A DNA stretch of 64,000 nucleotides, from NCBI GenBank assembly GCA_039111635.1, contig JBCAQO010000005.1, positions 1,674,001 through 1,738,000 on the forward strand. Reading direction: 5' to 3'. Made by a program: the position numbers and the translations under genes. Under the pieces are notes generated by a model that saw only the letters and a program-made list of their open reading frames with translations, was not told where the DNA came from and searched no databases. Within the stretch, counting starts at the first letter, position 1. Every line of letters starts with the position of its first letter. The DNA is from Heterobasidion occidentale (Eukaryota > Basidiomycota > Agaricomycetes > Russulales > Bondarzewiaceae). Positions 1 through 11,570 of this stretch are shown here, one piece after another.

Positions 1-1299
1 ACGATCCAGCAGCCTACCTCCCCCCACGACCCCGGTGACCTCCTTGTGGACCAGCGCACTCTGCGCCTTCCTCTCCCTCGCTTCCTCCTCCTCCTTGGAC
101 ACCCGGACGCACGTCGGACGCCTCTGGTGCGCGCCCAGCTCACGAAGGACGTACGTCCCGCAATTGGGGCACTCGTGCGGGAAGCGCAGGTGCTCGGATT
201 TGAGGTGCCGGAACATGTCGTGCGCCCTCCCATACGCCTTCGTGCACATCTCTTCCGTCTCTAAGCACGCTGGCCATGCGCAGACGACCTTCGCCCCCGG
301 CGTCGCCACTTTCCTCCTCCTTCCCTTCTTCCCGTCCTCACCTGCTACCTCTGGCTCTCGTCCAGGTGCGACCTTCCTCGCGCGCTTCGCTGGGTGGTCG
401 GGCCCTCGCTGTGTGCTAGCCCCTGTTTCAGCCGGTGGTAGACTTGCGAGGGGACGTCGCTCTCGAGGGTACTCCTCGAGCTCGCCGGTCTTGTATATAT
501 CACTGGTTCGGATCAAGGTCTCGCCTGGTGGGGCAAGACCTGTCCGTGGATCTGGTGGTGTCTTCTTCCCCTTGGGTGTCGGACCCACCGTATGTCTTGG
601 CCGCTTCACTACGCGGCCCTCGTCTTCGTCATCTCCCGCACGACGCTTCTGCGCTGTCCGCACAGGGATGTAGTCGTCTGCCGCACCTGGGAGTGAGGTC
701 TGCTTCCATACAGGTCCTGGTTAGCCGGTGAGTAAGCAACGTCAATATTTTCAGTACTCACCATTAGTGCGGTCATCGACTCGGAGAACTGGGCGGCTGT
801 GTCGTAGCCGTTGACGGCGTCGTATAGACCGCCTGTATAAACAGGCGATTCGATCGCCATGGATGCGTGGGTGTTATAGGCTGTAGTCTGTGGTTCATGA
901 AGTGAGCGGTGATAACACAAATTATTGAAGTCTAGCACTTACGTCCCACCCACTAGACACACAGGGTGCTGTTGGCACCTGGCCGTAATAGCCCATCTCG
1001 GGGGCAACGGCCGTGCTGGCTTGTTGTGCGCCGTGGTCGGCGCCGGTGAAGTCTCCTCCGATTGTGGACCGGAGTGATGGGCCACTGTAGTCGAGAACGT
1101 AGTTGTCCTCGTACTCTGAGGGCGGGGAGACGAGATACGAGTGCTGGGTAGACGGGGAGAGGGGGGAGAAACTATCGAGGTGCCCCTCGTTAGGGTATGT
1201 AGTCGAGAACGCCGCATCGTCCATGGACAATGTGGCGCTGGGAAATGCTTCGTATTCATGGGTGGCGCCGTAGAAAGCTCGGTCGAAGAGTGCGTCCAT
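1..1299 (-). CDS. C2H2-type zinc-finger protein, 3' end cut by window edge
   Basis: The start codon is at 1299 and opens with MDALFDRAFYGATHEYEAF. The first exon ends at a GTAAG donor near 945. A second exon lies at about 770-900, and a third runs open to base 1. The third exon is basic, with RRAGDDEDEG, KRPRHT and KRARKV, then CAWPACLETEEMC followed by HDMFRHLKSEH, and then HECPNCGTY followed by LGAHQRRPTC. These Cys/His pairs look like two C2H2/C2HC zinc fingers, so a sequence-specific DNA-binding role in the nucleus is inferred. The N-terminal 200 or so residues are Ser/Pro/Tyr-rich and could be an activation region. The protein continues as a Glu/Arg-rich helix at the edge, and its true C-terminus is not in the window. 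I do not recognise a specific orthologue. Confidence 0.7.
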
Positions 1300-3426
1300 T
1301 TGCTGTTAGAGATGATGCGTAGAATGAGGAGTGTTCACAATAGCGATCGTTGAACAGGGAGGCGTAGGTCCCTATGGGTGTTTATATCTGCTCACCAGCA
1401 CCCCGTGCTTGCAGCATCCCTTCCTCAGCGCTAGTCTCTAGCTTCCTCACCCCTACGCGTACGCGTATTCCGGAACGCCTTGCGCTCAGTAATGCAACGA
1501 ACTTTATCTCAGTTCCACCCACGAACTCCTTGAACCCCGTTCCCACGTAAGCTATCGATCGCTAACTGTACCCCGTATATCAGGTCGCTCCCGTCGTATT
1601 GGAGGCGCCGTCGACACTCGTGGTCTACCTACATGCATGTAATGACACGTCCGAGGGCGCAGCTCCCATCTTTGATGGGCCTCGTGCTATCTACGCGAGC
1701 CCTGTTCATCAGGAGCGATTGCACGGAGGATCTCACTATTCTAGAAGCAGTCGTTCTTTTGTAAGGGCCTCTGGCCCCCTAGTGACCGCGTTTGGTTGCA
1801 GGCTCACGTTTCGCTGCTAATACCTATGATAACAGGCCAATTCGCGCCGCCTCGGGTTTGTTGATTTGCGGCTCTCGCATTCCTTGCAATGCCTTCCGTG
1901 GTACAATTGACGCGTGCCTCGCAATCAGTGCTTGTCGCGTGGTGTACCCGTTGCATATTTTCCCACTGCCCATCGATGTACTCGGGGACGCCACTCCTCG
2001 TGTCAATAAACGCATGACATGTCTCCTCAATGCTTCTGCGCGCATGACATGAGGTCACGGACCCGGATCTTCGCGGTTCATCCGGATTCTCAAGCTCCTA
2101 ACCTGACTCGAGCACGGTGGGAGCGCTCGACGTCTGACGATCACGATGTTGAAACGCGGCCGAAGTGTTTGTGTTCTACCGACAAGAAAGCCTGGACATG
2201 TCCGAACTTTAACTGTACGACGGTCTGCGACGCGAAACCGCGTCTTCACCTTGCGACCCAGTCCCAATATCGTACTCTAGAAGATGGAGCCAACAGCGCG
2301 CAGCAAACGGTGAAACTTACTTCGCCGGATCATGAGCAAAAAAGCAGCGTCAGTCGGAACAGAGCAGAGTTCGATCTTTGGACGGGATGACGCTAATCTT
2401 CTTCGATCACCGACCACTTGCGAAATCTTATCTTCGTCGAATGCACGGAACGCTTCCCTTAGGGCGCCTCCGGAGATAGATGAAAGAGAGGAATAAACGA
2501 TAGTATTAATCGGTAGCTCCGCCGCTCGAAGAGAGCTCGAGCTTGCCGATCGCAAGTCAGCGGACTCCATTCTATGCGCGGAGTAGCCTCTCGATCTCTA
2601 AAGCCAATCCTAGAAGACTATAAAAAAGAAGCAGCTCCACTAGGAATTGAGAACCGCCCCGCGTACCCTCAAAAAAAAACGTCGCTAGTTTTTTTTTAAT
2701 AATCTTTAATGAAGACCGATCCGCCGGTTTTGCATCCGCGGCGGAGATTCTACTCAGTCAGGCGGGGGTTTGCCATCGCACAGCGCGCTGCCGTCTGTTT
2801 TGGGCGAGCACAGTGCCCTTAGCATCCCTTCCCCCAGACGCTTCAAGATCGAGTCACTGATGCGGGCGGATCATGACGGCGCGACCCGAATACAAGCGGT
2901 TCGCTTCAACGGCGCGTGCGGAGGTCGAGAATAACCGGCGTGATATCATGCTACCACACAGCAGTCGCACGTCAGATCGCCTGATGTCTTGATCCCTACC
3001 AGGTCGTAACCATGACATGTTCGAGATAACATACACCGGTACTCGTGTTCTGACGCTGGGACCACAGGCCCTGATATCAGAGCTTCAGCAGTCTACGGGA
3101 AGAAACAGCGTCATCTGGAACAAGGACTTCGGAGACGCGAGAGCCTCTTCGTCAGGAACGCATGGATTGAGCAAGAAAGATGAGCCCAGTCAGGAAAAAC
3201 TATCCGATGAAAGGCCGAGGTCGCAAACGAGCATGTCCAAGCAAAGGGTGCTTGAACGGTGGTAGGAAAAAGATGCACAAGGTACGCTGTGCCACAGCAT
3301 CCGTCGTCGAACCGAAGACGAGGTAAGCCACCTCTATATGAATAACACTGTGAACGGGGCAATTGATGAGTACAAATCGCGGTGCCGATAGACGGAGCCT
3401 CACAGATAGTCACACAGCGTGCCTGA
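1300..3426. other. intergenic stretch without recognisable gene
   Basis: About 2.1 kb between the zinc-finger gene start and the RTT109 stop. Open frames here are short, occur in several frames at once and show no family motif. There are short A and T homopolymers near 2671-2695 and nothing repeat-like at larger scale. The left part (1300-1600) is presumably the promoter of the zinc-finger gene. Confidence 0.5.
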
Positions 3427-5018
3427 TCAGGACTCCGTCTCCGTCCTCTTCTTCTTTTTCCGCACGGCCAACACATTGACCTTTGGCTTCTGTGCCTTTG
3501 TTGAGTCGGATGGTTCACCTCCCGTCGTCCCAGGGGAAAGATTTTTCGAGGCCAGGGGTGGGTTGGACACGCTTACTGAGCCGTAAATGTGGGCGTGGTA
3601 CGTCTCGAGCGTCGCTTCCGGCTCGTCGAATGGGTTAGGAGAGATATTCTCTAAGCTCGGCAATGTGTTGGGTTTGCGGGGCGGTGTGCGCGGAGGAACC
3701 AGTAGTCCGTCTTCCGCCTGCGTGGGCAGCGTGGGTGCCGCCCCACGCGAGAGTGGCGGGTGGGTAGCAAGGCCCTCGCAAAGGCCGCGTATAGCGCCTT
3801 CCAGAACTGCCGTAGATTTCCGCGCGCGGTCAACGGTGGAGAACTCGTTCCCTTGCATCAGGCTGCTCAGGACCCGCTTGTTCATCGCGGCGGGAACCTG
3901 GCCCGGCTGCGGTGCCAGCGGCGAGGGTTTGGACGTCGGGTGTGGGGGGGAGGGGGAGGAGAATCCTGCAGTGAAAAAGCCAGTGACTGCGCCCGAAACG
4001 CACTCTTGGCGGAACGACATGCGCTCCCAGAATTCGTCAGGTTGCACCGTGCTGAGCTCGCCTTGGGGACGCGCGTCCTTGCTATCCTTCTGAGACATCT
4101 CATGCTCTTTCTCGGCCACCTCGGCCTTCTCCTTCTCTGTATGACCACCTTCGGCCTCCGAATCCTCAGCGGGCCCTGTCCGTCGAGCAACGCGAGGGCG
4201 CTTGCGAGCTGGTGACCGAACACCATCCGACTCTCCGATCAGCGCAATCTCGTCCATGAACCTGTTTTTTGGGTCATCATCAAACGAAGGGATGAAGTGC
4301 CCGAGATTCGCGCGTCCTTCTGGGGGTGGACAAGGTAACGGGATGTCTGTCTGCGAATAAGGGTGGCCGTAATTCCACGTTGGTGCGTTGATCGCGTCGG
4401 CGGGCGCGTAGGCGAGTCCAAGAGCTTGGTGTGCCTCGAGTTCATTGCACCCTGGTAGAAGGTAATACAGCCCGACCTTGCCTGCAGGACCAAGGGTCCC
4501 TTGCACGTCTCCCGCAACGCTTCCCAGCAGGCGCCGCCACCATGCACAGAGCTTGACGTCGCTCAGCGCCCGCTTTCCCTCGTATTCGATGGAGTTTGGA
4601 AAGAGATATTGCCCCTGTGCGCGGGCGAAGAGGTGTAACCACAGATGCTGCGCAGGTACAGGACGCGTCGCTGGGTCGATGTGCCAACGCGCAAAAGCGG
4701 TTACGAGAGAAGACGTGGGCGACGGTGAAATACCTTGACCTGTCGAGTCGACTTTTGATATATACAAGATCACGGCAGAGGTGGCAGGCGCATGGTATAG
4801 GCACGCCTCGACCGCCGAGACTAGAACGCGAGGATTTTCGAGTGTAGGCTGTTCAGAGAGAAGAACGAGATAATCTTGAACATATATTCGCGGCGAGGGG
4901 ACGCATAGGGATAGAGGGTTGCATGTTTGCGGGGAGCGGTGACGAGGACGTGTACGTGGAAATGCCTAGTGCCAGGAAGAGTGGACAGTGCAGCGAGCAG
5001 ACTGTCTCTCAAGTTCAT
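3427..5018 (-). CDS. RTT109: Histone H3K56 acetyltransferase RTT109 (apparent frameshift)
   Basis: Rtt109 is the fungal p300/CBP-fold enzyme that, with Vps75 or Asf1, acetylates newly made histone H3 on K56 (also K9/K27) during replication and repair. The first 44 codons, from 5018, read MNLRDSLLAALSTLPGTRHF, then HVHVLVTAP and LYPYASPR, the typical Rtt109 N-terminus. The rest reads VILYISKVDSTGQG, then FARAQGQYLFPNS, then KLCAWWRRLL, then KNRFMDEI. All are hallmarks of the catalytic domain. A long acidic/Ser/Pro-rich insertion and a Lys/Arg-rich tail (RKKKKR, probably nuclear localisation) follow. There are no introns, and the product would be about 530 residues. The frame changes once near 4889-4895, in the CGCCGCG run between ASPR and IYVQDYLVLLSEQ. 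One added C would join the two frames, so a sequencing indel is likely. Confidence 0.9.
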
Positions 5019-5255
5019 CGCTGCGAGACCGTGGGAACCGTCGGTGGCGCACCTGCTCCATTTCTCACCGAGGGACTGCGATCAGCTTCGACATCGAGCG
5101 CTTGCTCTTGACACCCACAGATGTGTTCGTGAACCATGTAAAAAAGTAAATGAGACAGCATATTCTAGTGTGATGTATAGATCCAGTGGAGGGGTGAGTA
5201 CAGTACACGGCATAGATACATTTGTTGATTGATGATATTTGTGGAATAGTCTGCA

Positions 5256-7378
5256 CTAGGCAGGAGATTCCCGCTCTAAGCTCGACTGACTGCGACTCCC
5301 ATTAGATGGATCCGTTCCGAGTCCCTGCTGATAAATCAGTGAGAACAGAAAAGAAGCCAGCAGTAGAGGGTAGGGTCTCACCGACTTCACGTCCTCGTGC
5401 GTTGAAAAGTCTGTTTTAAATTCTGTCGTACGCTCCACAGCGACAGCTAGCGGAGGTGTAGATTGTACGATGATTTTGCGCATGTCCGGTCCGCCTCTGT
5501 ACGTTTCGTTTCGTGAGAAGGTCGACATGCTCAAGAAATTCCCAGGGTCTGGATGACTCCTGTTCCGGAGGGCCTCCCGATTATTCAGCCTAGGAATCAT
5601 CCCAGCAATTAATGAAACAGGCCAATGTAGACTTTCAACGGGACGCACGTTGCCAGGAAAGAGTTGACGTAGCCTATGAAGAAAAGAATTGTCAGCACAC
5701 CTAGACAAACACCCGAGCGAGAGCTATCACATTTTCCAAGCACCCAGAAAAGCTCAGCCAAACAAACGACGACGGCATAACAGCGAACTGTCAAGGTTGT
5801 TCAGCGAAGTGCCACACGTAGCCAGCAGTTAGGCGTACAGTTATGACCGCCCCTGTGGCGATGATACTAGGATGAAGTGTTAGGATACTCAACGAGGGGC
5901 GCGATCTGACAAAGTCTCACCTAGTCAGCAATCCAGTGTTGATGGAGTATGCCATCAGTGTGGCGATTATGGAATCCGTCCTTTCCGCAAGTATGAGCTC
6001 GAGGTAAAGAGGAAAAAACCCGGGTTTCCTGCACTTACCCCTTGAATCCTGTTCGGCTTTTCCACAAGTACCAACACATCGATGCTGCGATGATGATATC
6101 GGTAGCTGCAGCAGATCCGAGACCAGTGCAAGCAATCCACTAAGCTCTAGATTAGACCCACAGATAGAATAACTATGAATCTATGAGCTCACTATCAATG
6201 AAGGAAAGCGGGCGAATTCTTGAAGGATGAATCTGAAGGCAAGGTCAGGCTAAATGCAGGGACACAGGAACCTTCAAACTCACTCCTCAACGGTAAAGAC
6301 TGGGAGGCACATTAGACATATGAAATCGATGGGGATAAATTCTTGCTCACCGATTCCAAGGACTAGACATAGTCGGTTGCATGGGTGTGAGTGATTTGGA
6401 ACAAATTAAAGTCCCATCTTACCGAAATGTAACAGGGACAGAACGACCTGCACGAGGTTGTGAGCAAAACGTAGAGCAAAAGAGGTGGGATGCACAGACG
6501 ATAGTAGAGGTGATGTAGATGTTTTTTCCCACTGATTACAGCTGATTTAGACCAGTTGCACGAAAAGACAGCACCCACACTCACATATCCAGACTCGGCG
6601 AGCGAAGAAACTATGACAACGTAAGCACTGTTTGAAGGTTATTTCGTGAATAGCTTACCACTCCACAATCAAACCGATGACGCCCTGGACCAATCTCGTA
6701 AGGCTTGCGTGTAAAGATCATGAAAGGACAGGACGAACATTACAGTCGGTTTGAAGCTGTCAGAGCATGTAGAGTTAGCACTCAGGTTAGGTGTCTTTTT
6801 AAGTAAAGGCATACATTCAGAGCCCTGAAAAAATGTTCAGTCATAGTGTCAACTGGAGCGAAAGGTTGACTCACCAAACTGTCTTGGTCAAAGCAGATGG
6901 ATTGGAGAAATTGGTGATGAGGTACCAGTACACAGTGATAATGCATAGAATGAGGTGGAGAGTATCGAATGCCCTGGAGGGGGTCACTGTTTGTGTTTGT
7001 AATCATGAAGCAGAAGGGACAACGAACCATAGGACAAGAACGATGATCTTGAGGAAACGGGGGTCTTTGACACCAGATTGCCTTTCAATTGGTGATGGTC
7101 ACTGTCGGTGGGCAGGGGCTGCAGGAGGATCGATGAACTCACCGGTAATATGTTACACTTATCCCCCGCCATTGTTATCAGCGCCTTTCTGGAATGGGGG
7201 CACGCAGGACACGTACGTTTGAGAGAGTGTGATACCATAAATTCTGAAATTTTATTTCAACAGTCCACTCGTCAGCACAGATATGCAAATAGGGGACTTA
7301 CACAGCGCTGATCATCAGCCCGATGAGAAGACTCCCAAAAGTCAGCGCGAGGTCGTGGGCCCCAGTCATGTCTGCCAT
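5256..7378 (-). CDS. DUF6534 multi-pass membrane protein, copy 1
   Basis: Start at 7378, with MADMTGAHDLALTFGSLLIG, LMISAV, an intron, then IYGITLSQT. This is the first transmembrane helix of DUF6534 proteins, a family largely confined to Agaricomycetes and of unknown function. Later exons give WIACTGLGSAAATDIIIAAS and MCWYLWKSRTGF (about 6045-6130), then TDSIIATLMAYSINTGLLT (about 5935-5990). These are the family's best-conserved segments. The cytosolic tail carries LNNREALRNRSHPDPGNF and VERTTEFKTDF and ends at a TAG at 5256. A probable small intron lies at about 5330-5385. At least nine short exons are needed. Orientation and the tail motif match copy 2 directly upstream, so the two look like a tandem duplication. 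A receptor-like seven-helix topology is inferred from family behaviour and not proven here. Confidence 0.75.
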
Positions 7379-8487
7379 TGTGTACACTGGTTTCGATGTG
7401 CAGGGAGCGCAAATGAACGTAGGTGGTTGAATGGCCTGAGGCCTTGGAGGGGTAAAGTGGTCAGACCCGCGTCCTTATATGATCGGCTCGGCCAGTGCTT
7501 GCTGGGGTCTATCCTCCTATCCCAGTCCGGTTCCAAATAGTAACGGATTCGCACGGGGTTTCGATATACTGGACGGCAATATGGAGACGATCTGGTAGCA
7601 TAAAATCTGTTTTTGGAAATTAAGATGCGTTTCGAGATGCGAGACAATTGTTCACCTGCCTATGCTCCACCTTCGAAGTGATCATTCATATCTGGAAAAC
7701 GAAAAAGTTTCTGACCTTCCCTGTTTGAGTTGTAAATGTGGACGAAATGAGGAAAAAAGATGTGGGTATCGAGGGCTACATCGCGGTCGCGGGACAAGTG
7801 ACTGCGTCAGGATCGAAGATCAGGGCCAAGGCTGGCCAATGGAGACCATCGTGACATAATCAGCATTTGGCCCCTAAGATCCCGATTCCGATGCGTCCTC
7901 CACAGAAGCATCGAAACAGAACTAGACCAAGCGCTCAACAAACCTCCAGATCTTGCTCCAGATTCTTGTGCCCAAACTGCACGCTCAAGCTCAGGCGTCC
8001 CGCTTTGTCCTTTCATCAAGTATATCAGTCTGAACCTTGAAGAAATCAGATAGTCATTGGTCACGACCCGGGAAACTCTCACAAAAAGACATCTTCGTAT
8101 TGTAACAGACTCAACGATGCCAAAGCGTCGTATTTCTAAGTGGCTCAGGTTTCTTCAAGTCTCCGAAACCGCCATCGTGGCCATCAAGGGGGGGACCAGC
8201 CGAGACTAGCCGAGTCGACCTTGATCCTTTGCCATTTCATATTGGTCCAATCACCTAGCGAATACCGCCTGATTTTCTGTAAATCAGCGATATATCGTGT
8301 CGGCGATAAGGGGAACGGTCTCTGTCCAGTAACCCGCCTGTCTAGGAATTTCGTGACAAATCCTTCATGAAAATTTGTCTGCAGAAGCCTGATGTTCTTC
8401 AAACCGATTCCTCGATTGATCAACACTGTCGATTGACATGAGTAGTCCGATCGCCACGACCATACAGAGAGTCCGAGACGCATGCTT
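7379..8487. other. intergenic between DUF6534 copies 1 and 2
   Basis: About 1.1 kb with only short overlapping open frames on both strands and no recognisable domain. It should hold the promoter of copy 1 (7379-7700) and the 3' region of copy 2. I see no relic of a further DUF6534 copy. Confidence 0.45.
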
Positions 8488-10784
8488 TCACAGAAGGGTG
8501 CGATGCCGCACAGGGCGAGGTACAAGAGGAACGAGGCTGGGGGTGGAATCACTGCCTTTGAGCTTGTCCGGATCCTGAAATTTTGACGTGTATGTCAGCG
8601 ACCATGACCAGAACTCAGACTTACACTCGCCATGTCTGGTGAAGTGGTGGAGACCAAACTAGGGGCGACTGGCGAATTCAAAAAGTCGCTTTTATACTCC
8701 GTCGTAGTTTCCACTGTCACTGAAAGGGTCGGCGCCGGCTGACAGCGCGATTATTGAACACAGATGAAAATGAGACTTTGATGCAGCAGAAATTGTGGGA
8801 AGCGTACCCTTCGAATGATGGCAGAGACACGTGATCGAGGACCGGGAAGCTCGTCATCGCGCCGTATCGTTGATAATTGCAGAAAGCTGCTTGGTTCAAC
8901 GTGCGACCGTTCGCGCAAGGATTCCCTGCCGTTCAGGCTAAGTTCCGATGAGTGCGGAGTAGAAGTAGACGGCTCGAACTCGATCACCTTGCGAGAAGAG
9001 AGTTCACATAACCTTAGAGCGAATATAAATGGCGTGTCTGCGCAGACAACGGACGATAACGAACACTTTCCTAGCACCCAGAAAAACCCAAGCCACACAA
9101 AATTGAGGGGCATTGTTGCGAACTACACCGGTGTTTCTTATCAGTATGACACAGAGCATAGTATTAAAAACGCTCATACTGCGATGACAGCGCCCGTTGC
9201 CACGATACTGTTGCACAAATATATAAGGATGTGACGTAGTTGGTAAAGCCTTCCGGCAATCGTGGGTACCGCGAACCTCGTAATTAACCCAGTGTTGATT
9301 GAGTACAACATGAGCATAGTGATCATCGAATCCGTCCTGCGAAACCCCGACGTCTGATGAGATCTCTAATGGCAAAGTCATAAGACTCACTTCTGGAAAC
9401 CCGTTCGACTGCGAAAAAGATAGTAGCACATCGACATAGCAATGAGAAGATCGGCAGCGGCTGCAGATCCAAGACCAGTGCACGTAATCCACTGGAGAAT
9501 TTGTGAGATCGCCGCATGGAGATCGGTTCTGAGACCTTACTGTCAACTGAGTGTACCGAGAGAACTCTTGAAGGAGAAATCTGAGATGGCACAGTTGAGA
9601 CAACCTGGCCAGGGTTAATGTGACCCTACTTACGCCTCGACGGTAAACACTTCGTACATAGGCAAACTTAACTGAATACTCCGACTCGGAATGAAGTGCC
9701 CGGCTCACCAATTCCCAGGCCTTGAAAGGGAATGTAATCAGAAAATATCTTTCGAATGAAAATGAATTACTCACTGAAATGAATGGATGCCAAAATGACC
9801 TGAAACATCGACACAGATGAGTAACGATTGGGGTGAAACGTAGTCATGGCGCACGATGAGCCCTGTCACTAGCCAGTTCCTGCTCACTGCCATCATTCTG
9901 GTTATTTACTTCCTCAGAAGCAATGAAATCCCTGACGCACTCATCCACACTCGGCGAGCGAAAAAGCTAAGTACATGACATTAGCTGCTGAACGCGATGG
10001 GCATGTTCATAGTTAATGACTACGCACACTTCGACCATGAGACCGATCAAGCCCTATCAACATGCGTTAATTACCGACAAATGGTTCGAGCACAAAATGT
10101 CAGGTGAGCTCTTACGTTGCAGTCTGTTTGTATCTTCTCCGTTGTATACGGTTTTAATCGACAAGCAAACTTACTCAATGGCGATACGTACATTCATGCT
10201 CCTACAGGTCAAAGGTCAGCATTCCACTCTGACGCGGCATTGAGATTGAAACGGACCACATGGTTTTCTTCAGGGCCTCCGGATGGGCATAGTTTGTGAC
10301 CAGATACCTGGTTTGCACGATGAGGTGACGGCAGTAGGGACGCACGTAGACCCTACCAATAGATAGTTCGAACGCAAAGAGCGAGATGCAGAGTGTCTAG
10401 GAACCTATCGAAGGGGCTGTGGTCAATTCGGAAGCGCCAAAAGCAAGTGCTACTTACCATAGCAATAGCACCAAACTCTTCGTTCCTCTGGAATCCTTCT
10501 CATAGTGTCTATCATTCCCTTATGAAACTGCGTTAGGGTTGCTCTGGACACATGCTTGCCTGAAATAAAACCACCTGTTCGACATTGTTGTGAGATGCGT
10601 CACGTTTATGGACGGAGAGTTCACATGACGCACGTTTGTACGAGTGTCACCCCATACAATCTAAAGAAAATAATAGATCGTCAGCCACGACTCTGGGCCA
10701 GACCAAGTATACGTACACGGCACCTATCAATAGGCCAACTAACGCACTCCCAAAGGTAACACCAATCGACGGGACGCGATCCAT
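8488..10784 (-). CDS. DUF6534 multi-pass membrane protein, copy 2
   Basis: Start at 10784: MDRVPSIGVTFGSALVGLLI, GAV, an intron, then LYGVTLVQT. Further exons give DSRGTKSLVLLLW, FLDTLHLAL, then YLVTNYAHPEALKK (about 10260-10310), then WITCTGLGSAAAADLLIAMS and MCYYLFRSRTGFQK (9410-9495), then TDSMITMLMLYSINTGLITR (9285-9345). The tail reads LNGRESLRERSHVEPSSF. A GTACGC...GTCAG intron leads to PAPTLSVTVETTTEYKSDF, and a last small exon ends at TGA 8488. Helices, intron phases and the tail (LNxREaLRxRSHxxP, then VExTTExKxDF) align with copy 1. Ten or more short exons are required, and internal junctions are approximate. The function of DUF6534 proteins is unknown. The sequence supports only a polytopic membrane protein with a charged cytosolic tail. 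Confidence 0.75.
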
Positions 10785-11022
10785 AGCTTGCTATTTGAAC
10801 GACGAGTACAAGCTATGCACAGAAATGGACGACAAGAGGAGAGAGAGCAACTTGAAATCCGTGAGGAGCCTTAAATCCTCACCGCCCACCATGCATCGGA
10901 GGCTTTCGGACAAAAATGGGGCATTCAGGGCGTATACCCAATCGGCAGCGTTATAGAGGCTCACATGCCGAGGAGCTGTGTGAGCATATCGAGGTTGGAA
11001 GCATACTGTGAACAAATGCTCA

Positions 11023-11396
11023 CTAGTTTGTCTCATAGGAAAGCTGATAAAGCGCCGCTTGAACGTGGAAGATTTGCGGGGAAAGGGATGTGATTCTTCC
11101 AAGATCCTTCGCATAGAACATTCTGCAACGTCGGCGTAAGTTTGGAATGTCGTGGGAAGCAAAAACTCACAATCCTAGCGCACAAAATCCCCAATTGCAT
11201 ATGAGGGTGAGAAGGCGACGTGAATAGGTAGCTGACTGTGCCTCCAGAGCTAAAATAGAGTGTATAAGGTCATGGTTTGGAGGCGGTCGAATTCCCATGG
11301 CAGGGAATGCCCTGGATACCTCATACCGCATCCCAAACCATGTGAAAGAAACTTACTGAGACCCAAGCTGCCACCCAAAAGGACATGCCCAGACAT
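11023..11396 (-). CDS. possible small three-exon gene of unknown function
   Basis: A weak candidate. From an ATG at 11396 the sequence reads MSGHVLLGGSLGL to a GTAAGT donor. It resumes after a TTTTAG acceptor with TLEAQSATYSRRLLTLICNW, and a GTGAGT...GTTGCAG intron then leads to MFYAKDLGRITSLSPQIF and a TAG at 11023. The splice signals are good and the phases are compatible, giving about 70 residues. No family is recognised and coding bias cannot be judged at this length. It sits between the cullin gene and DUF6534 copy 2 and could equally be untranslated sequence of copy 2. Confidence 0.22.
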
Positions 11397-11401
11397 TCTA
11401 C

Positions 11402-11434
11402 CAGTGCGGAATCAGTGCGGAATCAGTGCGGAAT
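11402..11434. repeat. three direct copies of an 11-bp unit
   Basis: The unit CAGTGCGGAAT occurs three times head to tail without mismatch. It lies in non-coding sequence just downstream of the cullin gene's stop codon. Confidence 0.85.
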
Positions 11435-11570
11435 CTCACGCGTCAAAGAAGGTAAAAGAACATCAATGCATAAATATGCTACAGTGTGCGCAGGAAAACC
11501 CTCTGATCGGACAGATGATATAGATGGGTGGCTGGGAGGAACCGGAGGAGTGAGTGCGGGAATACAACAA

